The notes: a model not told the origin generated them from the letters alone. DNA of 6,269 bases from Clostridia bacterium (GCA_017540285.1 JAFYBI010000318.1:1-6269), one strand, 5' to 3'. Shown: positions 1-6,137, counted from the first letter of the stretch. Numbers and translations: made by a program.

Positions 1-10
1 AGCTGAAAGC

Positions 11-70
11 AACGGGGACTGTCGCATTTACTCCTGAAACGGAGGAGTGCGGCAGTCCCTTCGTTGTTCT
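11..70 (+). terminator. Long terminator-like hairpin near the left edge
   Basis: Bases 15-25 pair with 49-59 (11 pairs including one G-U). After a 4-nt bulge, 30-34 pair with 44-48 around a 9-nt loop. AACG at 11-14 can also pair with CGTT at 62-65. On the plus strand the hairpin is followed by the T-rich stretch TTCGTTGTTCT (60-70), which fits an intrinsic terminator for a rightward gene lying outside the window. The T-tract is interrupted, so termination strength is uncertain. Read leftward, the flank is less T-rich. It could instead be an intergenic palindromic repeat, which the repeat-rich neighbourhood makes plausible. Confidence 0.5.
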
Positions 71-121
71 GTATAAGGCGCGCGACGGCGCTGAAGAGCA
101 TGGCTTCGCACCATATAACAT

Positions 122-273
122 GTGTCATTGCGAGAAGCAGGTCCAGCGACCTGCGACGCGGCAATCCGCATTCCCTGTATGGGGGAAGAAGCCATGGAGG
201 ATGGCTGTTCGTCCCGGGATGGGGTACGGATTCCCACGTCACGGACCTTGCGGTCCGCTCCTCGGAATGACAC
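122..273. repeat. MITE/REP-like imperfect palindromic repeat (about 152 bp)
   Basis: The ends form an inverted repeat: GTGTCATTGCGAG (122-134) against the complement of CTCGGAATGACAC (261-273), 12 of 13 identical. The similarity extends over about 49 nt per arm (122-170 and 225-273), with 33 of 49 positions matching. Each arm contains its own small hairpin: GCAGGTC-cagc-GACCTGC at 137-154 and CGGACC-ttgc-GGTCCG at 242-257. A third, GCCAT-ggagg-ATGGC, lies at 191-205. The two arm hairpins differ in sequence but each stays self-complementary. Outside them, 26 of 31 arm positions match. The TGTCATTGCGAG...GGCAATCCG style resembles intergenic palindromes I have seen in other bacteria, a memory-based resemblance only. 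No transposase or clear target-site duplication is visible. Confidence 0.7.
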
Positions 274-458
274 GTCTCGTGCAGTTTTCCGCCCGTATGT
301 TTCTGCTATCGTTTACACACAAGGGAAGGTGGATCCCATAGACAACCGGAACCAGGTTTGTTCATGCGACAGCCCCTTTTGTTATCGATCCCTCGATCGG
401 GGCCCCTGTGCGGGGTTTTGCCGCTTCCCTTTCCTTCCCCTTCGTCCTCCGGCCCTTC
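274..458. other. Non-coding spacer with weak GC hairpin
   Basis: No convincing gene lies here. Plus-strand open frames crossing this stretch run through the palindromic repeat and then antisense to the SPOCS gene. One short hairpin is visible, CCCC (403-406) with GGGG (412-415), followed by TTTT (416-419), resembling a weak rightward terminator. Two adjacent CGATC/GATCG palindromes occur around 385-400. The leftward SPOCS gene ends at 459 and should terminate here, but I see no hairpin followed by a U-tract in that direction. Confidence 0.5.
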
Positions 459-1943
459 CTAAATCACGTACACCCCTTCTGTTTCCACCGCGTCCCCCCT
501 CAGGCGGAACTTTTTCTCGACGTCCCATGCGGTTTCTCCGTCGCCGGGCACATAGACGCGCATCACGCTGCGGCTCCCCGCACACCCCTGCGTTTTCGCA
601 TCCTCCCCGCCGGCCGGAGGCAGAGGAACCGGGCGCAGCGCACATCCGGCGGTGACGCACTCCTCGGACACCAGAACGGAGGAGACCGCCAGCTCCGCGG
701 TGAGGCTCCATTCCCCGCCGTCCTCCCGCGCGCCGACGTCCGTGACGGTGACCGCCGTCTTTCCCGCGAGCTCCTCCGCGTCCCGCGCGCCGTCGACCGC
801 TTCCCATTCGTACCGAAACGGCAGACTTGCCTCCTCGGACACAAGCTCCCCCTCCGAGCGGCTCACGAGCGTCAGTCTGACCGTCCCGCCCGCCTGCGCG
901 CGTCCGCCCGTGAGCGTCACGCGCTCGACCGACGCCGTTCCCCAGCCCCAGACGAACTGCGCGCCGGGTCCCGACTTGGTTTTCGCACGCCCGGTGACCG
1001 TCAGCCGCCCGTTCTGCGCCGCAGCGGGGGAGACGGCCCGGCACTCGCGCACCTCGAGCTCTGACGGAGCATCCGGGGAGTAGGCGTCCGTCGTGATCTC
1101 GCCCTCTCCGCACTTCATGAGCGCGGCGTCCGCGTCGTATTCGATCCGCCAGGAGATCACGCCGCCGCCCTCCGCCGCGATCTCCGTCATCACGACCGTC
1201 GGGAACACCGCGGCGCGCAGCTTCACCCCCTCCGGGATGTCCGGCAGATCGACGGATTCCTCCACCTGCGTCCTTCCCCGCGCCGTCACGGGATCCCCGT
1301 CCGGGGAAAGGAGCAGGACCTCGGCCGTCGCGTCGCCCTTGAAGCACAGCCTGCCGTCGGCGGCGTGCACGTCGGAGATCGTCACAAAGCCCTGCGCGCC
1401 CGCGATCTTCATGCCCTCCCGGTCGCGGATCTCGCCCGACGCCTCAAAGGACCCCCGCGTCTCGGCGAGGCATGCGCAGCGCACGGTCCGCACCCTTCTC
1501 CGCACCGTGTCGAAATCGTCGGAAGCAAGCGACGCGTCGGACGGCTTCTGCGAGAGGACCGACACCCGCACGCGCGAGGACAGCGTCAGCTTCCGCGGTC
1601 CGCTCAGGCGGCAGACGGCCCCGTCGGTCTGGGTGCTGAGCGCGAGGTCCGCGGGGGAGTACCGGTCGTCGCCCGATTTGAGCGGCACGCGCGCGGTGAA
1701 CGCGGAGGTCTCGGACGCCTCGGCGATCTGCCCGTCCGGATCGGCGTAACAGACCGTGTAGATCACGCTCCCGTCGGCCTCGAGCTCGTCGCCCGAGAGA
1801 TACTTCCCGTCGATGACCGCCTGCGCGCGCACGCCGAGGATCCGGCGCACCTCCGTCTGATAATCCGGCAGGGTGAAGTCTTCGCTGAGTTCCGCGAGCG
1901 TCCCCGTGTCAAACCGCTTTTCATAGATCGTATTCGGATTCAT
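459..1943 (-). CDS. SPOCS (DUF3794) / LysM-like sporulation protein, SipL-like
   Basis: This 494-residue soluble protein is probably a spore-envelope morphogenesis factor. In Clostridioides difficile, SipL has SPOCS domains and a LysM domain through which it binds the coat ATPase SpoIVA. Residues about 15-135 form a first SPOCS-like unit with the diagnostic LPDYQTEVRRIL at 25-36 followed by VIDGKYLSGDELEADG. A second β-rich unit spans about 170-300 and a third about 315-437. Residues about 460-494 resemble LysM: a YVPGDGETAWDVEKKF start ending in YVI. A normal LysM is about 44 residues, so the tail looks roughly ten residues short. There is no signal peptide or membrane segment, as expected for a mother-cell protein. 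The start at 1943 is supported by AAGGAGG (complement of 1948-1954) 4 nt upstream. The gene stands alone and is divergent from the acyltransferase operon, with a sigma-E-like promoter upstream. Family membership is fairly secure. Orthology to SipL is inference, because spore formers carry several DUF3794 paralogues. Confidence 0.8.
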   Translation of the reverse strand: MNPNTIYEKRFDTGTLAELSEDFTLPDYQTEVRRILGVRAQAVIDGKYLSGDELEADGSVIYTVCYADPDGQIAEASETSAFTARVPLKSGDDRYSPADLALSTQTDGAVCRLSGPRKLTLSSRVRVSVLSQKPSDASLASDDFDTVRRRVRTVRCACLAETRGSFEASGEIRDREGMKIAGAQGFVTISDVHAADGRLCFKGDATAEVLLLSPDGDPVTARGRTQVEESVDLPDIPEGVKLRAAVFPTVVMTEIAAEGGGVISWRIEYDADAALMKCGEGEITTDAYSPDAPSELEVRECRAVSPAAAQNGRLTVTGRAKTKSGPGAQFVWGWGTASVERVTLTGGRAQAGGTVRLTLVSRSEGELVSEEASLPFRYEWEAVDGARDAEELAGKTAVTVTDVGAREDGGEWSLTAELAVSSVLVSEECVTAGCALRPVPLPPAGGEDAKTQGCAGSRSVMRVYVPGDGETAWDVEKKFRLRGDAVETEGVYVI

Positions 1944-1981
1944 AGACCCTCCTTCTCCCTGGTGGAGACAATGTTCGGGGA

Positions 1982-2010
1982 AGGATATGCGGGACGGGGG
2001 AGGAATATGC
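1982..2010 (-). promoter_or_regulatory. Candidate sigma-E-type promoter of the SPOCS gene
   Basis: Read leftward, GCATATT (complement of 2004-2010) matches the sigma-E -35 consensus KMATATT at every position. It is followed by exactly 14 nt and then CATATCCT (complement of 1982-1989), which matches 6 of 8 positions of CATACAMT. Transcription would begin near 1975, about 30 nt before the start codon and just upstream of the Shine-Dalgarno site. The consensus is that of Bacillus subtilis, and sigma-E is conserved in spore-forming Clostridia. Mother-cell expression would fit a spore-coat gene. I see no good sigma-A alternative in this direction. Confidence 0.55.
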
Positions 2011-2061
2011 GCCGCCCTCCTCCCACCGCAGCGATTTCTCCCCTCTTTTTTGATTTTCCTA

Positions 2062-2090
2062 TGGAAAACCCCGGCGTTTTATGATATAAT
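2062..2090 (+). promoter_or_regulatory. Sigma-A promoter with extended -10 for the acyltransferase operon
   Basis: A perfect TATAAT lies at 2085-2090 and is preceded by TG at 2082-2083, giving an extended -10 (TGATATAAT). Seventeen bases upstream, TGGAAA at 2062-2067 matches 4 of 6 positions of TTGACA. The preceding stretch TTTTTTGATTTTCC (2046-2059) is strikingly AT-rich for this G+C-rich DNA and could act as an UP element. The predicted transcription start is near 2097, giving a leader of about 120 nt before the first gene of the rightward operon. Confidence 0.75.
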
Positions 2091-2096
2091 GGGAAA

Positions 2097-2217
2097 AATC
2101 GAAACCGCGATCCGCCGCGCACGACGGGACCCGATTCCCCGCATCACATCGCTTTGCGGCGGTTCTGCGCGGAATCCGTATGTTCCGATCCGGGACCGCT
2201 TTTGAAAGGGGCCGTTC
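2097..2217 (+). other. 5' leader of the acyltransferase operon
   Basis: This is the inferred untranslated leader between the sigma-A promoter and the MBOAT start codon. One long-range pairing is visible, CCGCCGC (2112-2118) with GCGGCGG (2156-2162), 7 bp closing a loop of 37 nt. No riboswitch, T-box or leader peptide is recognised. The Shine-Dalgarno site AAAGGGG (2205-2211) lies 6 nt before the ATG at 2218 and is weaker than the sites of the other genes in the window. Confidence 0.4.
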
Positions 2218-3654
2218 ATGCTCTTCAACTCCATCGAATTTCTCCTGTTCTTCCCGCTCGTCGCGGCGCTCTATTTTCTCCTGCCGTACAGGGTGAGAAA
2301 ATACTTCCTGCTCGCCGCGTCCTGCTGGTTCTACATGTCCTTCATCCCGAAGTACATGCTCATCCTCCTCTTCACCACCGTGGTCGATTACACCGGCGCG
2401 CGCCTCATCGAGCACTTCCGCGAACGGAAAAAGAGCCGGACAACCGTCTTCGTGATCGGCCTCGCCTGCAACGTCGGCCTCCTCGTCTGGTTCAAGTACC
2501 TCGGCGTCATCGGCGACACGATCAACTTCTTCGGGCACATGCTCTCGCTCAAGACCGTCGTTTTCCCCGAGGTCGTCCTCCCCATCGGCATTTCGTTCCA
2601 CACCTTCCAGTCGATGGGCTACTTCATCGATACCTACACCGGAAAGCAGCACGCCGAGCGGAACTTCTTCGACTTCGCGCTCTTTCTGATGTTCTTCCCG
2701 CAGCTCGTCGCCGGCCCGATCGAGCGGTTCTCCTCCCTCATGCCGCAGCTCAAGGCCCGGCATGACCTGAAGGCCGAGAACCTTTCCCTCGGCGGGCGCA
2801 AAATGCTCTGGGGCATGTTCAAGAAGGTCGTCGTCGCGGACAACCTCGCGCTCTTCGCCGACGCCGTCTTCGATTCTCCCGGCAAGTTCGGCGGGGCGGG
2901 CATCCTCATCGGCGTCCTCTGCTTCACCGTGCAGATCTACTGCGACTTTTCCGGCTACTCCGACATCGCGGTCGGGTGCGCGAAGATCCTCGACATCGAC
3001 CTCATGAAGAACTTCGACACGCCGTATTTCAGCCGCTCCGTCCCAGAATTCTGGCGCCGGTGGCACATTTCCCTCTCGACGTGGTTCCGCGATTACGTCT
3101 ACATCCCGCTGGGCGGCAACCGCGTCTCGAAGCCCCGCTGGATCTTCAATCAGCTCGTGACCTTCACGATCTCCGGCGTCTGGCACGGCGCGGGCTACAC
3201 CTACGTCCTCTGGGGATTCCTCAACGGCGTGTACATCTGCGTCTCCCGCTTCGTCGGTCCGCTCAAGGACAAGATCGCGTCCGTCACCCGCCTCGACCGG
3301 GTCCCCGTGCTCCGCGGCCTGATCCAGAACATCGTGACCTTCGCCCTCATCGCCTTCTCGTGGATCTTCTTCCGCGCGAACTCGATCCCGGACGCGTTTC
3401 TGACGATCGGACGTCTCTTCGGGAAGACCGCGATGGACTTCTCGGCTATTCCGGTCCTGCGCGTGCACGTCGCGATCTTCGCGGTGGTCCTGCTCTTCGC
3501 GGCGGAATTCCTCATGAATTACGGCAAAAAGATCACCGGCGTTTACTTCCGGATGCCGCATCCCGTCCGCGTCGTGACCTACGCCCTCCTCGTCGCCGTG
3601 ATCGTTCTCTTCGGCGCGTACGACAACAAGGCGTTCATCTATTTCCAGTTCTGA
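2218..3654 (+). CDS. MBOAT-family membrane-bound O-acyltransferase (AlgI/DltB/PatA-like)
   Basis: This 478-residue polytopic membrane enzyme belongs to the bacterial MBOAT group that includes AlgI, DltB and PatA. These proteins accept an acyl group from a cytoplasmic donor and pass it across the membrane for transfer to an extracellular polymer. Seen in the sequence: an N-terminus rich in hydrophobic helices (MLFNSIEFLLFFPLV onward), SFHTFQSMGYFIDTY at 126-140, FPQLVAGPIER at 160-170, CDFSGYSDIAVG at 242-253, and the signature WRRWHISLSTWFRDYVYIP from 279. The SGVWHGAGYTYVLWG motif at 319-333 carries the presumed catalytic His323, with the second conserved histidine at 283. It ends in FIYFQF, a typical tail for this group, and length is normal. 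It is the first gene after a strong promoter and lies 19 nt before an SGNH protein, the usual partner arrangement. No dltA/dltC-like genes are present here, so D-alanine is not indicated. Acetyl is the default guess, and the acceptor polymer is unknown. Confidence 0.93.
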   Translation: MLFNSIEFLLFFPLVAALYFLLPYRVRKYFLLAASCWFYMSFIPKYMLILLFTTVVDYTGARLIEHFRERKKSRTTVFVIGLACNVGLLVWFKYLGVIGDTINFFGHMLSLKTVVFPEVVLPIGISFHTFQSMGYFIDTYTGKQHAERNFFDFALFLMFFPQLVAGPIERFSSLMPQLKARHDLKAENLSLGGRKMLWGMFKKVVVADNLALFADAVFDSPGKFGGAGILIGVLCFTVQIYCDFSGYSDIAVGCAKILDIDLMKNFDTPYFSRSVPEFWRRWHISLSTWFRDYVYIPLGGNRVSKPRWIFNQLVTFTISGVWHGAGYTYVLWGFLNGVYICVSRFVGPLKDKIASVTRLDRVPVLRGLIQNIVTFALIAFSWIFFRANSIPDAFLTIGRLFGKTAMDFSAIPVLRVHVAIFAVVLLFAAEFLMNYGKKITGVYFRMPHPVRVVTYALLVAVIVLFGAYDNKAFIYFQF

Positions 3655-3673
3655 CGGAGGAGGTGCGAACCAT

Positions 3674-5071
3674 ATGAAAGACAATACCCGCGGGATCCTC
3701 AAATACGCCGTCTCCGGCCTCGTCGTCATCGGCCTCGCCTTCGCCGCCGTCGCGGGCGCAAACGCCCTGATGAAGGGCTTCATCGCCGACGAAACGCGCG
3801 AAATCGCCGCCGCGCGGGAAATGGCGGAGCGCGTCCGCCTCGAAGCGCAGAAGACCGAGGACGAACAGGAGCGTCTCCGCCTCGAGCTCGAAGCCCTGAC
3901 GCTCAAGGCCGAACAGATGGAGGCGTTCTATCAGAAATACAAGGACCGCCACTGCTATCACTACTTCGGCCAGTACTACGAGATGTTCGAGCAGGTCTAC
4001 GGCGCGGACGTGATCTTCATCGGCACCTCGCACTGCGCGCACGGCGTCAACCCGCTCTATCTCGAGGAGGAGATGCCGGAGCATTCCTTCTTCAACTTCG
4101 GGCTGAACGGTTCCGTGCCGTCCTTCTACGAGGACTGGTACGAGGTTTTCAAGAATGAAGCGCATTATCCGACGCCGAAGGTGCTCGTCTGGTGCGTCGA
4201 CTGGTTCATGTGCGACGACAGCTGGCTCTGGCGGCGGATCACCTTCGATTCCCCGGCCGACATGCCGCTCGGGATCATGCGCGCGATCGTGAAGGACGAA
4301 AAGAAGAACGCCCCCGCCGCGCCTGCCGACGAGGGAGAGCCGAATGCCGAGCCCGCCGAGACGACCGCGCCCGAGGATCTCCCCGCGCCGGAGAAGACGG
4401 TCGCCGAGATGCTCGCGGATTCGGTGAAGGAGCACGGCATCCTCGCGCTCGACGAGCATCTCACGGTCCTGCTCATCAACAACCCGATCTTCTCCTCCCG
4501 CGACCGCATCCCCGAGATGATCCGCTATTATCTCAACGGACGGCACGCGGAGGTGGAAACGCCCGCCCCCGTGAAGCCGAAGATCGAAGGGCGCCTCCTC
4601 ACCGAAGCGGATCTCGTGCTGCCGACGTACCAGCACAAAACGCTCTACGACCAGGATCACAACATCACGTCGGAATACTACAAGGGCTATATCCCGTGGG
4701 ACGTTCCGTTCGGCGGCGGCACCACCCAGGTGGGCTGCATCCACAACCGCCGGGAGTGGCGCACGTTCGAGAGCCTGCTGGATCAGTTCGAGGCGGACGG
4801 GATCAAGCTGATCTTCGTCGAGTGCCCCGAATACAGCGGGTGGAAATCGGGCGACCGGAAGGTCCACAACCATGAGCTTGCCGAAGTCGCAGAAGCCCGC
4901 GGCATCCCGTTCCTCAACTACAACGACGAGCTGGCCTCGGACCTGAACGACGACAACCGGAACTATTCCGACTGGGGCCACCTTTCGAAGCGGGGCAGCA
5001 CCGCCTTCTCGAAGATGCTCGCCAAGGACCTCGCCCCCGTCCTCGCCGAAGTTCTCGGAGAGGAGCCGTAA
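3674..5071 (+). CDS. Membrane-anchored SGNH-fold acyltransferase/esterase, MBOAT partner
   Basis: The 465-residue protein is probably the extracytoplasmic transferase or esterase working with the upstream MBOAT, as DltD, AlgJ/AlgX and PatB do. A single hydrophobic segment at about 9-33, following a short Lys/Arg-containing N-terminus, should anchor it in the membrane facing out. Residues about 40-92 are a charged, heptad-like coiled coil. The SGNH core starts at 112 with VIFIGTSHCAHGVNP, giving nucleophile Ser119. Block III Asn is likely Asn145 in NFGLNGS. The C-terminal YSDWGHLSKRG carries Asp433 and His436 in the classic DxxH spacing. A Pro/Ala/Glu-rich linker at about 208-241 interrupts the fold. 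The start is secured by GGAGGAGGT (3656-3664), 9 nt before the ATG and directly after the MBOAT stop, so translational coupling is likely. It could instead be a deacylase; sequence alone cannot distinguish that. Confidence 0.85.
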   Translation: MKDNTRGILKYAVSGLVVIGLAFAAVAGANALMKGFIADETREIAAAREMAERVRLEAQKTEDEQERLRLELEALTLKAEQMEAFYQKYKDRHCYHYFGQYYEMFEQVYGADVIFIGTSHCAHGVNPLYLEEEMPEHSFFNFGLNGSVPSFYEDWYEVFKNEAHYPTPKVLVWCVDWFMCDDSWLWRRITFDSPADMPLGIMRAIVKDEKKNAPAAPADEGEPNAEPAETTAPEDLPAPEKTVAEMLADSVKEHGILALDEHLTVLLINNPIFSSRDRIPEMIRYYLNGRHAEVETPAPVKPKIEGRLLTEADLVLPTYQHKTLYDQDHNITSEYYKGYIPWDVPFGGGTTQVGCIHNRREWRTFESLLDQFEADGIKLIFVECPEYSGWKSGDRKVHNHELAEVAEARGIPFLNYNDELASDLNDDNRNYSDWGHLSKRGSTAFSKMLAKDLAPVLAEVLGEEP

Positions 5072-5126
5072 CGACGGACCGCCGGTCATCCGGCATGCGA
5101 TACAGACTCCCATTCACCCCTCGAAA

Positions 5127-5133
5127 AAAGGAG
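5127..5133 (+). promoter_or_regulatory. Shine-Dalgarno site fixing the methyltransferase start
   Basis: AAAGGAG lies 9 nt upstream of ATG 5143. The frame is also open from an in-frame ATG at 5095, but the 16 extra residues (MRYRLPFTPRKKERGN) do not look like the family's N-terminus and no Shine-Dalgarno site precedes 5095. The start at 5143 puts the family motif MDGAVGT at residues 8-14, as expected. Confidence 0.85.
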
Positions 5134-5142
5134 AGAGGAAAT

Positions 5143-6000
5143 ATGAAGCCAAACATCACCCTCATGGACGGAGCGGTCGGCACGTCGCTCTGGGCGAAAG
5201 CCGAAGCAAAGGGGATCAAGAAGGATCCCGTCTGGAAGTACAACAGGGAACACCCCGACATCGTCGCGGAGCTGGCCGCGGAATACGCCGACGCCGGCGC
5301 CGAGATCCTCCTCGCGAACACCTTCGGCGCGAACGGACCCGCGGTGAAGCGTTCCTCGTCCTACACCGCGCCGGAGATCGTCTCGGAAGGCGTGAAGATC
5401 GCGAAAGCCGCGCTCGCGGGCCGGAACGTGAAGATCGCGCTCTCCGCCGGGCCGCTCTCCGCCCTCATGGAGCCCTACGGGGACCTGACGGAGGAGGAGG
5501 CTGCCGAAATCTACCGCGAAATGCTCGAAGCGGGCGTGAAGGAAGGGCCGGACATCATCCTGCTCCAGACCTTCATCGACCTCGCGATGATGAAGGTCGC
5601 GGCGATCGAGGCGAAGCGGTTCGGGCTCCCCGTCTTCTGCTGTCTGTCGTTCGAGCGGCGCGGGAAGACGATGATGGGCAATTCGGTTGAGGACATGATC
5701 GAGGAGCTGGTCCCCGTCGGCGTGGACGCCATCGGGATGAACTGCTCGCTCGGTCCGGATCTCGCGCTCCCGGTGATCCGGGAATTCGCGGAGAAGTCCC
5801 CGCTGCCGGTGATCTTCAAGCCGAATGCGGGCAAGCCGATCCTTGCGGCGGACGGCACGACGGCGACGACGTACAGCGCCAGGGTCTTTGCGGACGACGT
5901 GGTGCCCGCGCTGGACTTGGTGGATTACATCGGCGGCTGCTGCGGCGCGGATCCGAGCTACATCCGGGAGCTGGCAAAACGAATGGAACAGGAGAGATGA
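5143..6000 (+). CDS. Homocysteine S-methyltransferase family protein (MetH Hcy-domain type)
   Basis: This 285-residue cytoplasmic zinc enzyme of the MetH N-domain/BHMT family transfers a methyl group to homocysteine to give methionine. The fold should be a TIM barrel. Motifs in order: LMDGAVGT (7-14, Asp9), LLANTFGAN (56-64), LLQTFIDL (140-147), IGMNCSLGP (197-205), FKPNAGKP (225-232) and YIGGCCGADPSYI (262-274). The predicted zinc ligands are Cys201, Cys266 and Cys267, all present. The protein is the bare homocysteine domain: no folate, cobalamin or reactivation domain follows, so a separate corrinoid protein or other donor must supply the methyl group. One oddity is that the conserved Glu of the ET(F/I) motif (Glu159 in human BHMT) is Gln142 here. 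It sits 71 nt after the SGNH gene with no clear promoter or terminator between, so co-transcription is likely though a functional link is not evident. Family is certain, but the precise methyl donor and acceptor are not. Confidence 0.9.
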   Translation: MKPNITLMDGAVGTSLWAKAEAKGIKKDPVWKYNREHPDIVAELAAEYADAGAEILLANTFGANGPAVKRSSSYTAPEIVSEGVKIAKAALAGRNVKIALSAGPLSALMEPYGDLTEEEAAEIYREMLEAGVKEGPDIILLQTFIDLAMMKVAAIEAKRFGLPVFCCLSFERRGKTMMGNSVEDMIEELVPVGVDAIGMNCSLGPDLALPVIREFAEKSPLPVIFKPNAGKPILAADGTTATTYSARVFADDVVPALDLVDYIGGCCGADPSYIRELAKRMEQER

Positions 6001-6027
6001 GAAGGCCTCGCGGCCTTCTCTTTGTTT
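5999..6027 (+). terminator. Intrinsic terminator overlapping the methyltransferase stop codon
   Basis: GAGAAGGCC (5999-6007) and GGCCTTCTC (6012-6020) form a perfect 9-bp stem with a TCGC tetraloop, followed by TTTGTTT (6021-6027). The left arm uses the last two bases of the TGA stop. It should end the three-gene rightward transcript that starts near 2097, since no other hairpin plus T-tract is seen between those points. Confidence 0.85.
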
Positions 6028-6040
6028 GCCGCCGGCGGGG

Positions 6041-6070
6041 CCGCGGGGTCTGTGCGGGGAGCCCCCGCGG
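6041..6070. repeat. GC-rich hairpin
   Basis: CCGCGGGG (6041-6048) pairs perfectly with CCCCGCGG (6063-6070) around a 14-nt loop. No T-tract follows in either direction, so it is not a standard terminator. The loop includes CTGTGCGGGG (6050-6059), also found at 406-415. Confidence 0.5.
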
Positions 6071-6110
6071 GCAAAAAGGCGTTTATGCAGCTTGCGCGGC
6101 GGAGTGCTGG

Positions 6111-6137
6111 TTTTCTCCTTCATGCAGGAGAGGAAAA
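6111..6137. repeat. Bulged hairpin in the downstream spacer
   Basis: CTCCT (6115-6119) pairs with AGGAG (6126-6130) around a 6-nt loop. TTTT (6111-6114) can extend the stem with AAAA (6134-6137) past a 3-nt bulge. It is the weakest of the hairpins in this spacer and could be chance. Confidence 0.3.

Noticed and set aside
122..273. CRISPR array or tRNA-like structure in the palindromic region
   Set aside because: There are no regularly spaced direct repeats and no cloverleaf with TTC or anticodon features. The structure is a single inverted repeat with nested hairpins.
122..655. A 177-residue plus-strand frame over the palindromic repeat
   Set aside because: It begins inside the repeat, crosses several hairpins and ends antisense to the SPOCS gene. 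It has no Shine-Dalgarno site or protein-like hydrophobic pattern.
382..1347. A 321-residue minus-strand frame overlapping the SPOCS gene
   Set aside because: It is extremely Gly/Arg-rich and out of frame with the SPOCS gene, whose domain motifs and ribosome site are convincing.
2097..2217. Riboswitch or T-box in the operon leader
   Set aside because: The leader is only about 120 nt, with one long-range stem. It shows no T-box sequence, no terminator/antiterminator pair and no recognisable riboswitch core.
2059..3906. A 615-residue open frame on the minus strand
   Set aside because: It is antisense to the clearly conserved MBOAT gene. Its translation is dominated by Arg, Glu, Asp and Val, the usual shadow of G+C-rich coding sequence, and has no recognisable domain.
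2218..5071. Assignment of the acyltransferase pair as dltB/dltD
   Set aside because: No dltA ligase or dltC carrier gene is adjacent, and both proteins resemble the broader AlgI/PatA-type pairs equally well, so a specific gene symbol is not justified.
3635..5113. A 492-residue open frame on the minus strand
   Set aside because: It lies opposite the SGNH gene, has shadow-like Arg/Val/Glu/Leu composition and no family motif. The plus strand has a strong ribosome site and catalytic motifs.
5095..5142. An upstream ATG extending the methyltransferase by 16 residues
   Set aside because: There is no ribosome site before 5095, the added residues are unlike the family N-terminus, and ATG 5143 has AAAGGAG at ideal spacing.
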